A stretch of 64,000 nucleotides of DNA. It comes from Sclerodactyla briareus (taxonomy: Eukaryota; Echinodermata; Holothuroidea; Dendrochirotida; Sclerodactylidae). The notes under the pieces were generated by a model that saw only the letters and a list, made by a program, of their open reading frames with translations, ran no database searches and had not been told where the DNA came from. Below, one piece after another: positions 1 to 10,935 of the stretch (position 1 is its first letter; each line of letters begins with the position of its first letter). The stretch spans positions 148,741 through 212,740 of the forward strand of contig JAODTK010005527.1 of assembly GCA_026419785.1 (NCBI GenBank). The letters are read 5' to 3'. The position numbers and the translations under genes were made by a program.

Positions 1-2220
1 AAAGATTCTAGTCCGAAGACTCCGCAGATTTAGCCTTAAACTAGTAACATCAGGTTGTTTGTCGCACGGAGTAACTGCCAGTAGAGAGGTGAGCGTTATT
101 CTAAAACGATCTCATCAAACCAAGTTCGCTCAGAAAGAGTAGCCTACTAAAATAGGCAGTCTTCGAACGATCAGCCTATCGCCTAGGCTTTAGCGGCGAC
201 CCACAGTGGCACAGTACGTCAGTAGCTAGGCTAGGCTGGATAGACCTGCGCTCACAGGCTTTAGTACCTGTACTAATGGTGCGTTCTTTCGAACTGGTAT
301 ATACCGTATATACGAATAAAGGTTCTTTCGGTACATAAAGTGGTGACTTAAGTGGGACTTTGGAATTTCCAGCTTGACCTCCACTTCACGACTTGCTTTA
401 TCTAAATGGCGACCAATTCGATACTCTCAATCAGAAATCGAGGGTCATTCCGTAATGTTCCATCAATGAATAGGTAATTTCATGTTGAATAACTTTGTAG
501 ATGAGAAGATTAGAACCTGAATTCGTGCAATTGAATTGAAAATATTGTACGTATGGAGCAGTTTCAGTCAATTAGTGCAGCGTCGAACGTCGGAAAGCGA
601 GGACTTTTTGCGTAACCCTCTCTGTGCCAATTGCAATGACACGGTGGAGTTTTGATATGGCCGCTGAACAGCCACCTGTATTGGAAAAGTGTTGGGGTCG
701 AAAGAAAACGCATTTCACCATTTGGGAACTCGTATGTACGGTATATACGAGTTCTCAGAACGTCGGCATACAGCCTGCGTTCACACTCGAGGCCTGGCCC
801 TGGGCTTTTTTTTAGGCTAGCGCTAAGCGGCCAACTTCCTGTGTCAACTTCAGTTTCTAGACAAGCGCCTCTCAATTATATACCCCCCATACCAATTATT
901 GTAGTTAAGGTAAGGTTTGGAACTTATTCATTCCCATATTGGTCTTTGGCAGTTGAGAATTACCAAGTATTTGCTTTTGCTCGGAATCAGTCTGGAATCT
1001 CCAGAAATGCCTACAACTGGTCAAGTTGTTGTCTGTGTTACGCATTGCCACTCTAAGCTATGAATAATCATGTAGATTTTCTATGGTAATGTCTTGCATG
1101 TGCCCAATAAGAAAGATAGATCGCCAAAATGCGCCCTGAGTGGCCCCGACTTCTGTTTACCAAACTATGTTCCAAAACAAGACAGGCTGGGGAAAAACAG
1201 GTTGTGATTTTCCCCAAATTATTACGGTCAAAAATATTAGGCTTGTAAGTATTCAACAATTAGTCCCAATGAATTTAACATTGCAGTGGATTAGAATGTT
1301 CTGAATGTATTGAAGGTTATAGAGGACTGCGTAATCGGAGGGAGAAGTTGGAGGCACATGAGGTGATGGATTTCGTCACCTTGAATGGGGGAAGTGCCCG
1401 GCTACCAGTGAAATTTCTTTGATACGTGCTAGGCTAGGCTAGCCTGCGGATCGCAGGTACACTGTAGTACCTGTTACTAAAGGCATGCGTTCACAAACTC
1501 GGGCCTGGGCTGTTCTTTAGGCTAGCGCTTACAGCGCTAATCGGCCAACTTTATGTTTAAAACTTCTTGTTTCTGACAAGCTTGTAATGATCTCAATCAA
1601 TATACCCAAAAGACCAATAAGTGTAGTTAGAAATGGTTTAGAACTCCTGAATTCCCTCTTGAGTCTTTGGCGAGAGAATTACTCAGGAAAGGCAAGAAAA
1701 GGGCTATCACTTGTTGACCAGAGTTGTTTGTTTTTTGACAAGCAGTGTGTTTCCAACTCCCACCCAAAATTCAGGAAATCTGGGTGCCCCCCAATGCCCA
1801 TTCAGGAAATTCGAAAATGAATTATCTCGCATTGTGTTGATTTTCGTAGGTTTTGTAAGTATAATCAGAAATTCCAGGAGAAATTCAGCCCATTTATGGA
1901 AATCTGGTTTCAGTTCAGGGAGAATGCTCGAGAGGGGAAGCACAGTTAAACAAAAGTTACTAAAAGTATGTTTCAAAGCAAGACAGGCTGGGAAAAAACG
2001 GTTGTGATTTTCCCCATTATTAAAGTCAAATTAAGCTTAAGTATCAACCTTGAAGTGATGAATTTAACATTTTAGTGGATTGGAATGTTCTTGACTGAGT
2101 TTTGAAGGTTATAGAGGCTGTGTAAGCGGAGGGAGAAGTTGGAGGCATGAGGTGACGGATTCGTCACCTTCAATGGGACGTGGTACAGTAAATTCTTGAT
2201 ACGTGACTAGGCTAGGACCA
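1..2220. repeat. Diverged tandem array of ~0.75 kb units
   Basis: No gene is visible here. The blocks at about 783-1440 and 1486-2220 align in the same order. Shared segments include GGCTAGCGCT, a stretch with TGTAGTTA, AAGACAGGCTGGG followed by GGTTGTGATTTTCCCC, GAATTTAACATT, GGAGGGAGAAGTTGGAGGC and ATTCGTCACCTT. Each block ends in a CTAGGCTAGG motif, seen near 228, 1431 and 2210. The array therefore has at least two full units and the end of a third. Divergence is substantial, with many indels, so the array is not recent. ORFs in this stretch differ between the copies and look like chance. Confidence 0.75.
280..782. mobile_element. Short MITE-like insertion within one tandem unit
   Basis: Compared with the unit at 1486 onward, the upstream unit carries about 500 extra bases between two copies of TGCGTTC (280-286 and 776-782), which looks like a 7 bp target-site duplication. 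Just inside the ends are imperfect inverted repeats: about 288-317 (core GGTATATACCGTATATACGA) and about 727-760 (core CGTATGTACGGTATATACGA). Each repeat is itself nearly palindromic. No transposase is encoded, so a non-autonomous DNA element is the best reading. The right inverted repeat lies about 15 bases inside the presumed end, which weakens the case. Confidence 0.4.
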
Positions 2221-3440
2221 ACGATAGTTATCGTTACATATGAATATGATGGGGGGTCCAATTTGGTTTACCTTTATTACATTTGCAAAACAGGCGTGTG
2301 TTGAATACATAGAAAGAACCTCACAATTGTGTCCTGGTTATTTTGCATCTTTTAGCTTTCAGTCTGTATCACTGGCAGAACACAAGTTAGGCCTACATAG
2401 TCCTTGCCCAGTCGGTAGCTGCACAAACCTAACAATAGTCAGGCACGAAACTCACAGTCCTGGTTACGGACTAGCCTACAGTAGGTTTGTCCTCCAGCTG
2501 GAAAGTTGGCGGGCATTTCCGAGATACGCATAAAACTGATAGGGTTTGAATTTCTGTAACAATACACCTTATGGCGCTATTCTCTTATAAACTCAATCTG
2601 AATATAGATCCTGGGGCTCTATAAAGAGTCAAGACTTGGGCTTCTCACAGGGAAAACAAGGTTGTCACAATAATATTGGAACGGCAATAATATGCATGGA
2701 AGTGACTGCTAAACAAATCGTAGTCAAAAATTTATAATGCGATTTTTCTTGCCTGTCCACAGTGATGGAGCGGCGTCCCGTTGTTCAAAGATTCCATTGG
2801 CGTATGTTAGCTAATCAGATGAGAGTTAGTTCAAAACATGCAATCCAGTACGCGAAAAATGTGTAACGAATTCGGTCCACTAACGAAATCGGGACCCTAC
2901 CCATACAATTTGTTACATGAGTCTGCTCACTCGGGGCTCAGGCTAGCCTAGCAAAGATCGAAAATCAATCAAAACTCTATCAATTTGTAAACAAACGAAT
3001 TTGCAATTTCAACTGGGGGAAACTGATACAATGAATTGTTTGCTGGATTGCTGGAACTTTGCTGGATTCAATTCATTCACTAATGAAAGAAATAAATCTG
3101 ATGGACAGTATAATTCTCATTGGGTTTAAAACTCAGAATGCTCCACCAGGAATACACCACCACTGCGACCTCTGCGGGAGGCGGGGTGGAGTTCGCATAT
3201 TCCACTGAAGTCTGCTAGCAAGTTCCACCAAGGTCCTACCATTATTTGAGAGTGGAGGTCGCAGATCGATCCAATACCGCACACGACACTCATTACTAAT
3301 AATAATATCTCCAATAGTTAGCACAATTCCAACGAAGCATCTAATACCGCACAAATTCCTCAATCAATGTAACCATTTAGAACATGATTACTATGGGGAT
3401 TATGTCACAGAAAGTTTGGGTGCCGCAACCGCACTCGACG
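2221..3440. other. No gene seen
   Basis: Unique-looking AT-rich sequence. The phrase AATACCGCACA occurs twice (near 3272 and 3343), hinting at a small internal duplication. The short ORFs have no recognisable product. Confidence 0.5.
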
Positions 3441-3469
3441 GTACCTTACGATGGAACCTTCATTGGCTG

Positions 3470-3780
3470 TTGGAGATCGAACGCTGGACGGCAAGTGTGA
3501 CCTCCGTCTGGCCACTCTACGCCTCCAGTCTAAAATGAATCGTTTGAAACTTGATAACATTTCAATGCTGGATATCGCTGGCGTCAATGTGCAACTTCCG
3601 CGCCCTCCACGCACTCCATCTAGATGAATTGTCAGACCTTTGGACTTGATAAACATTGCGTTGCTGGAGAATCGCTGGACGCCGTGTGCGGCCTCTGTGC
3701 CTCGGGTTCTAGAATGGAATTGTCAGAACTTTAGTAGAATGTTCTGCTGGAAGGCGATGGTGACCTACAAGGCCTTCCAT
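3470..3780. repeat. Diverged ~95 bp tandem repeat, 3-4 units
   Basis: Units begin near 3486, 3568 and 3664, with a partial unit near 3750. Each contains a CTGGA or CGCTGG motif, a CCTC-rich middle, TCTAGA(T/A)GAAT or similar, and TTGATAA or AGAATG before the next unit. Reading frames are not conserved between units. Confidence 0.45.
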
Positions 3781-5741
3781 AAAAAACAACAATCAACCAT
3801 GCTAGGTTATTTTGGAGTTAATTGCTAGGTTGGGCGGCTGGGGCATAGTTGGTAATACGACCTGGGGTGATAAAATTGGGGAAAAATTATGTATCGGCAG
3901 CTGCATTCTGCAGGCCATGATCATATACCAACGTGGTCATATTACAGTTACTATTCGAAGGTCACGCTTCCATGTGGACTGTGGAGTGGGGTGGCGGGGC
4001 CAGTAACAGAAGGTATCATGAACAAGTCAATTAGTTGTCTTCAATAGTTCTTGAAGATGATTCACAGCTGGTGACCAAATAGGATCAGCCATCTTACTGA
4101 CCCGGGGGCATGAAGGTGGGGCGGGGGGGAGGACCAATGTCTCAGTACTTTTGGAGAATACTCAATTCACTCTCAATTTTCTACAACTAAAGTTTTGGGC
4201 AAAGAGGTCCAATTCACCCCTCGTAACTTTTTTGGGAGCGGTTGAAGCTATGCTCTTGGCCTGTCGAGGTATGCCACAGTCAGGAGAAAGAACACTTGAA
4301 CAATTGGGCCCGCATTGCTGTATATCGCAGCAGGAAAATAAGCAGCAAAAGGTTAGTGGCCCGGCCAGTGCTGGGCAAAACAACGGTTGAACTTAGGATT
4401 CCGGCAGCAGATTTTCTGAGTGGAGGAGGTGCAGGGGGTGCGCTGGAAGGAGTAGACCCGAATTTTGGCAGGAGGGAAGAAATGGTATTCTTCCCGATGC
4501 AAATGTGTTGCCAGGTGAATGAGTATCCTATGTTGCTGTCTCAGAGCGAAATCATTGGACGATCACAAGAAACTGTAACAGTTGGGCCCAAAAAGGTGCC
4601 AAGTCAAGCTTGGAGAGAGCCAGGCAGGAGGAGTGTTGGGAGTTTTGATACGAGTAGAGAAAGGTCTTTGGTTCAGTTTCTATTGAAATTGGTTGCACGT
4701 TCGAAGGTCGTAAACTACTGGAACACGGCATATATCCAGCAGACAGTGGCGTAGCTAATACAGAGGGAGCTTGGGAATGCGAGCCCTCTCCCTAGAAACT
4801 AAAAAAATGTGTCCATGCACGGCCTCCTGTTTGGTTATTGAACTACATACCAATAGTAAACTGCAGAGGAGTCCCGAAACAGTGCTTCGAAAATTGCCGC
4901 AGCCGATTGACCCCACAAATGTCTTCTGTGACCTTCAAGTAACATGCTTTTTACATACAACTAAAGTGGATTAATATCACAATTTCATGAGACAAAATTT
5001 CAAATTTGTAAAATCAGCATCTGCTAATGACTCAAGTTGAATTGCCCGTTTTGGGGCAATGATATGGACCATGTTCATCCATCAAGTTCATGACAATCAA
5101 CAAACTTTGGAACTCGCCCTCCGATGACTTTTAGCATTTTTTGTGACTAGAGTGGCCCATAACTGGGTATAGAATTGACTTACTACCTTGCAGACAGAAA
5201 ACAAGTGCACTTGTAAATGCCCTAATAACTAGATATGACTTTTACCATTCTCATTAGTTACCATGTGTAACTGTAACAGACAAACCTGTAACATTGTACA
5301 GAACCTATTATTACAAATTATAATGTGTGAACCATCACAACTGGTCGCATTTTGAAATGGGGAGTGATATAAACAAATCCTCTCACAGTGAGATCAGTCG
5401 CTTCTACGATTAAATGCACTATCGTCTATAAAGAATTGAAATGAGTAAATTCTGGATGACATCGACAAAAAGACAGTAGTACACTGTACATGCATTTATG
5501 ATTTTCAATGTTCGGGTTCGAGTGCTCCAACATAGACAAGCACAATGATAACCTAAAGCCATCAGTCATCAAATTTTCCTATGAAAAATTTCCACAATTG
5601 CCTATTCCCTGCCAAAGGTCAACTGTCAAATTGATGTGCAGCCCAACTCGGTTTACGAGTTCCACATGATGGGGGCCATTGCGTGCATGAACAAGAATTT
5701 GCAAACCCCTGCCAAATTCTTTCTCCCAAATTATTTCCAGG
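3781..5741. other. Upstream region of TAF6; no supported gene
   Basis: A 170-codon frame (4242-4754) is open but has no recognisable domain and is within chance expectation for 64 kb read in six frames. A non-coding first exon of TAF6 should lie somewhere upstream of 5742, because a plausible 3' splice site precedes the coding exon. I could not place that exon or the promoter. Confidence 0.4.
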
Positions 5742-5930
5742 TGACACTTCTCCTGTGCCTTTAACCAACCGAGGAACCATGGTAGCCCCCAATAAAGACA
5801 GGAAGGTTGGCCTTACGTCGCATGAATCAATGAAGGTCATCGGAGAGATGGTGGGCATTGCTAGTCTCCCCGATGAGGTCTCCTATGTCCTTGCTGAGGA
5901 TACCACTTTCAGGCTCAAGTCACTTGGCAG
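5742..5930 (+). CDS. TAF6: TAF6 coding exon 1: start codon and N-terminal half of histone fold
   Basis: TAF6 is a TBP-associated factor. Its histone fold pairs with TAF9 in TFIID and in SAGA-type coactivators, in the nucleus. An ATTTCCAG acceptor ends at 5741. The ATG at 5779 sits in a strong context (ACCATGG), and the frame stays open for 50 codons to a GCAG|GTATAG donor. Residues 13-31 read LTSHESMKVIGEMVGIASL, followed by LPDEVSYVLAEDTTFRLK. This matches helix 1 and helix 2 of the TAF6 histone fold (human has ESMKVVAESMGIA and later DEVSYRIKEI). The exon is intact and ends in phase 2. The acceptor suggests a separate 5' UTR exon upstream. TAF6L is excluded by the later exons. Confidence 0.88.
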
Positions 5931-7341
5931 GTATAGTAAAGAGTTTTCGTGTTACGTTTCAAGGCAAGAGATTGATGTCATAGCACCGGGAGAATTGCAT
6001 GTTTATAAGAAACATTGGGTTGGCCGACTGCCTCATGGTTGGCATCAAGGGTACCTCAGGGAATAAGGGGGGAAGGGCCAGGCCAGGGGTGGTGCTGCCC
6101 GAGAGGAGGCGGGCGATGGGAAACCTGCAGGTGGAGGGCCTTCCAGGCATGTTTTTTTTTGCTCTCTTAGAGTGAGTGAGCTCTCATCAGAATGAATATG
6201 GTATGGCATGATATTCAAGTAGTGATCAATTAGTTATTAACCAGGTATCAATGTCCAATATCTGAGTCTTTTCATACAGAACTTCCTCGAAAAATGTTTA
6301 CAACAACGCTACAGTTCTAGTTCAAAATCCTACTCAAGCGTGTATATCACTCACAGGTACTCTAGGTAAGCCCCCTGGGTGGCAGAGGACTAGTTGGAGC
6401 AACTTGCCCAAAGGCATGCACATCAGTGCGAACTGATACTGTGAAGAGTGTCCATATTGGGGTGAGTGGAACCAGAGATGCTGGCAGTCAGTAGAAGCTC
6501 TGTACACTGAGTGTGACCTAGTTTGAATTTCCATTGAGAACACAACATCTTTTCCCATGAGACTTTGGACAAAACAATTTTTCACTCGACCCAAGCTGAC
6601 ATTGGGGACTTGCTGGAGGAAACGAGCAGTGAGCACCACCATGCATAGATCCCACACGAGATATAGCAAAAGCTTCATGATCGGTCAGTGACTAGTAGTT
6701 GTTGTCATAGAGGCATTTCAGGAAATGAAGGTAAAAGGTCCATTGAAGGAGCTTAGTAATAAGTTCATATACATGTTGTAAATTGCAAAGTTGGAATTTG
6801 TTCCAATGAAGTGGGATCATATATTTGGCCAATTTTGTGAGTGATAGGAATATCTAAATCACAAACACAGGCCTAGTATGCCTGAATATTTATGTCTTCC
6901 CTGTAATGGTATGCTCATGGTAAAATTTTTGCCGCATGAGCTTCTGCGTGTTGTTGATGGTTCATTAATGCCTTTGTGACAGTACGGAGGCCTCCCATAT
7001 ACTGCAACAGCAAATGCTGCAATTTTGTTCCAGCACAGTGCCTACTAACTGGATGGAACCATTATTCTGAGAAAAAATCTGGCAGCCCTGTCTCGGGACA
7101 TGTTGCCTCATCATGAATGGTTGGGCTGATGCTCCATTATGAGAATTGAGAATGCCATCATCTCCTGGCGTTCTGAACCTGGTCACTATCCGTTACAGTT
7201 CGGTATTCTCTCAATCTCGTTCTCACGAACCAATTTGAGCCAAAACGAGGGTAGCCCATGTCCATTCTTGTGCAGATGAATTCATGGAAAGTGATCTATC
7301 CCTATTTATTTTGCATCCTTGATTGTGCTCTGCTTCCTCAG
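5931..7341 (+). other. TAF6 intron
   Basis: Runs from a GTATAG donor to a TTCCTCAG acceptor. Nothing coding is recognised. Short ORFs on either strand lack conservation or domain signals. Confidence 0.7.
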
Positions 7342-7423
7342 GATGAGCAGGTGATGCGGAAGGGCAAGAGGAGGAAGCTCCCACTGCAGACTTGACAGTT
7401 CACTGCAAGAATCAGAATATAGA
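7342..7423 (+). CDS. TAF6: TAF6 coding exon 2: C-terminal half of histone fold (frameshifted)
   Basis: After TGCTTCCTCAG the reading is VMRKGKRRKL in one frame, then ADLTV and KNQNIE in another. Together these match the TAF6 helix 2-loop-helix 3 segment (human has [29 protein letters not shown]). The frame breaks near 7380, where CTCCCACTGCA lacks one base against the expected Leu-Thr-Thr codons. A base also seems to be missing at each exon edge: phase 2 arrives from exon 1 but the frame used needs one more G, and the donor reads AGAGTATGT. A stop follows the break if it is read literally. Several independent single-base losses in 82 bases suggest sequence error or a decaying copy. Confidence 0.75.
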
Positions 7424-8648
7424 GTATGTTATTGTGGAATAGCAGTATAGAGCTGGATCCGCAACTTTTTTCCGCTATCAGGGAAAGAGAATTAGACAAA
7501 CACAAAAGTTTTGGTTGTTGGTATTCGCTGTGGATTGAAAATTGGAATGTAGCCTCAGGGTTGGGTGTAGACCATCTGATTAATGTGGGCTTGAAAGGCA
7601 CAGATCAATACCATTTTACGTAATAGTTCCAGACAATGTATGGAACATGTAGCAATGTGGTTCGGCAGGAGCGGTGCGGTACAGAAGAACTCAGATGGTG
7701 AGATTTCGCACTAAATATGCTGATTAATTATTCTCATTCGAATAATTTAGGCAATTTTTTCAGGAATATTTCCAAAGGATTGTCAGATTTTCACAAAACT
7801 GAATATTGTCCATCATCTGTCCTAAGAAGTGGGAACAGTGAGTCAGGGTAGCTGGAGGTCATTTCATATCATATTTTCTTCTTTGCATAATTCATGCAAT
7901 TGTTAGTAGAAGTTAGTCTGATTTTGCAAACTTGGTAGATATCTCCACATCATTGCTTAGAATTTCAGAGATAGATTCAGGGTCACTGACGGTCATTCAT
8001 TTAGCCTCGTTTACTATAGGCCAATTTAAATTTGGTCAATCAAACACACACTGGTGGACATGGTAGCATGATGTCCCCAGTAATTGAGGTTTAAACTGGG
8101 AACCCTGGAGGCCCCCAATTAATCCTCCCCCCCCCCCCCCCCCATGATACCTTTAGATTCTAAAAACTCTAACAGTTAAATCCCCTCTCTGGTCCAACCT
8201 CTAACGTCAGGATAGTCAAAGAAGAAAACGCGGAATAAAGACTTTTCACCGTTACAGTTATTGAGCTGATAATACTAACGTGTCAAAGGTCGTAGGGATG
8301 CACTGTTCAACCTTGCAAAATGATCTCTCCAAACTGCCATTAGGGGAGCTACACATCCTGCCAGCACAAAACTTTCCTCCATACTTTAATTCACCAATAA
8401 CATCTGAAAAGATGGGATGAATTGGTTGTGTTCTCCATGAGTGGTGACAGTGGAAACATAGGCTGTGGATGATAACTTCGGCGGAATCTCGTCTATACCC
8501 CCGAGCTGTTCAGTGGTGAGCATGAACATTTGTTCCTTGAAAAGGCTGTTACCTTGCAATACAACCCATGAACTCAGGATGCTGGGACTAGCAGTTTGAG
8601 AACCTGCTGTGAACATGGGTTAACCTTTCGTTCATCCTTTTCCTACAG
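7424..8648 (+). other. TAF6 intron
   Basis: GTATGT donor to TTTTCCTACAG acceptor. It contains a run of C at about 8129-8143 and otherwise unremarkable sequence. Confidence 0.65.
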
Positions 8649-8802
8649 CCCCTGTATGGATTGACCGTCCCAGATAAGATTCCGTTCCGTTTCACCAGTG
8701 GCGGAGGACGAGAGCTCCACTTTGTAGAAGAGAAGGAAATAGACCTCTCAGAGGTGATCACCAGTCCACTGCCGAAAGTGCCCTTGGACGTATCTCTCAA
8801 AG
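8649..8802 (+). CDS. TAF6: TAF6 coding exon 3: conserved segment after the histone fold
   Basis: The exon is intact, 154 bases, entering in phase 0 and leaving in phase 1. It starts with PLYGL and continues through [26 protein letters not shown] and [12 protein letters not shown], which is almost diagnostic of TAF6 (human has IPFRFASGGGRELYF and [12 protein letters not shown]). TAF6L lacks this wording. The splice sites are TTCCTACAG and CTCAAAG|GTACGA. The last base joins exon 4 to make Ala of AHWL, confirming the donor. A second, damaged copy of most of this exon follows at 9268. Confidence 0.93.
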
Positions 8803-9872
8803 GTACGACCACCATCATCATTTCACCCCTTTCTTTGTTTTAGTTTTTTTCACTTGGAAGCCAGCCATACTGTGTGTGATATGTGTCAGTGTGGGTACTG
8901 CCACTTTGCTTGTTAGCACGTATGCATATGGATCAGGCGCTCACTAGGTATGTATGGCCCCTATGATGTGAGCCTCATTATTAAAGGTAATCTGAGATTA
9001 TCAGTGATCTGAGGCTCAGGAAAATTCATGCAATATGCACGAAAATTGATTTTCATAACTGTGCAGCAGAATGTCATATGAAGAATTGGGTTTGAACTTC
9101 CAACCAATAGGTTCCATTTTTTTTTCTCCAGTATGGAGTCCTCCTTCATTTAAACTTGTTATTTGTGTTCCTCATAATATGAAGTTAGGTACACATATGG
9201 ACCCTGTTGTTTTGGAGTACAATGGTCATGAAACAGATCATCTTTAAACTGGCATAAACGAAAAGAGGATAAGATTCCGTTCCGTTTCACCAGTGGCGGA
9301 GGACGAGAGCTCCACTTTGTAGAAGAGAAGGAATAGACCTCTCAGAGGTGATCACCAGTCCACTGCCGAAAGTGCCCTTGGACGTATCTCTCAAGGTACG
9401 ACCACCATCATCATTTCACCCCTTTCTTTGTTTTAGTTTTTCACTTGGAAGCCAGCATACTGTGTGTGATATGTGTCAGTGTGGGTACTGCCACTTTGCT
9501 TGTTAGCACGTATGCATATGGATCAGGCGCTCACTAGGTATGTATGGCCCCTATGATGTGAGCCTCAATATTTATTATTCATTAAAGGTAATCTGAGATT
9601 ATCAGTGATCTGAGGCTCAGGAAAATTCATGCAATATGCACGAAAATTGATTTTCATAACTGTGCAGCAGAATGTCTTATGAAGAATTGGGTTTGAACTT
9701 CCAACCATAGGTTCCATTTTTTTTTCTCCAGTATGGAGTCCTCCTTCATTTAAACTTGTTATTTGTGTTCCTCATAATATGAAGTTAGGTACACATATGG
9801 ACCCTGTTGTTTTGGAGTACAATGGTCATGAAACAGATCATCTTTAAAAAAACTGGCATAAACGAAAAGAGG
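8673..9872 (+). repeat. Direct tandem duplication, two ~600 bp units
   Basis: Unit 1 is about 8673-9267 and unit 2 about 9268-9872. They are nearly identical and start at GATAAGATTCCGTTCCG inside TAF6 exon 3; both end at AACGAAAAGAGGA. Differences are almost all short indels: GGAAATAG/GGAATAG, TCAAAGG/TCAAGG, a T run of 7 versus 5, CCAATAGG/CCATAGG, an A run, and one ~10 base insertion near 9570. There are very few substitutions. The breakpoint shows only two or three bases of homology. Confidence 0.93.
9268..9395 (+). pseudogene. TAF6: Duplicated partial TAF6 exon 3
   Basis: This second copy of exon 3 lacks the first 24 bases (PLYGL and its splice acceptor) because the duplication breakpoint lies inside the exon. 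It has lost one A in the EEKEID codons, creating an early TAG, and one A before the donor (CTCAAG|GTACGA). It cannot be spliced normally as an exon start and would shift the frame. It is most likely skipped, or is an assembly duplicate. Confidence 0.85.
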
Positions 9873-10878
9873 ACTTGTCAAAACCTACAACCAAAATTTG
9901 GCAATCCTAGCATGTTCCCTTGTTGATATATTTATTTTACTTGAATGATTTTCATCCTAACTGATGACATCACCAGGGTAACAATGCAAAGGTCGGCCCA
10001 TCGACACAGTAAATGCCTGTTTTTTTTTGCAACGCGTTTAGCAGTGGTAAAATCAGGTATCAATTTTCAATCAGAATCCCATGTTGGTGTCTTTTTTTGG
10101 GTCCCACTATAGGTCAGTAAAAATACATGTTTTGGACTGTCTTTGTATTACACATTCTGCGGTTACTCTCGTACGTCACCCCGGCATACTGTGCAATATC
10201 AGAATTTCCTCCTTTTCACACCCCTAATCGGCTGCAATTCTTTCTGAGGCCTGTATAGCGGGTTAGGTTTACATGACCATTGTACTTTTTAAGGAGTATC
10301 GACTTGTCAGACCATACTTTGACCTCCAGTATATTAATATAATTTTGTGTCTCAACCTCTTACAATCTTTGTGAAGTCTCAATGATTAGTTGGAACAAAA
10401 ATAGAAGGAAGGTAAAGGTCCGAAAGCCCATCTGAGGCCTACCTTGAACCCCCTCTTTGAGTCCCTGTTGCCCCTACTCCTCACTCTCCATTATGCTACA
10501 GGAATTCTTGCTTACGAGGTACAGTCTAAGTACGTGTATCATGATACACCACTTGATACACCACTATGCTATGCACAGATGAGCACACATACACACTTGT
10601 GTGGCACATGTACTGTAGGTAAAAAATGCCGCTCGCATCTGCAATTTTGTCACAGAATTACAGGAATTGATTCTCTTGTGTTATCTGGGTGAACACGAGA
10701 TGCATAAGCTCTATTAACAATAATGATGATGAACTGGTCAATAAATACTGAATACCACACTATTAGCAGAGATATCACTCTATAGCATTTATCTCCAGCG
10801 AAAATGTGTGTCTACTCAAATTTTTAGATGGGTGCAACTCAAGGCATGTTTTTTTTTTTTCTTTTTCTCTCATTCCAG
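9873..10878 (+). other. TAF6 intron
   Basis: Nothing coding is recognised between the duplication and the CATTCCAG acceptor of exon 4. A pyrimidine-rich tract with a T run (about 10849-10869) precedes that acceptor. Confidence 0.6.
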
Positions 10879-10935
10879 CTCACTGGCTCTGTGTGGAAGG
10901 TGTACAGCCTGCTATCCCTGAAAACCCACCACCAG
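10879..10935 (+). CDS. TAF6: TAF6 coding exon 4: AHWLCVEGVQPAIPENPPP
   Basis: A 57-base exon between CTCATTCCAG and CACCAG|GTATGT. With the G carried over from exon 3 it reads AHWLCVEGVQPAIPENPPP, nearly identical to human TAF6 (AHWLSIEGVQPAIPENPPP). It is intact, entering and leaving in phase 1. It is the last well-conserved piece before the variable linker. Confidence 0.92.

Noticed and set aside
4242-4754. 170-codon plus-strand frame upstream of TAF6
   Set aside because: No domain, no codon or splice support, and an ORF of this length is expected by chance in a window this size.
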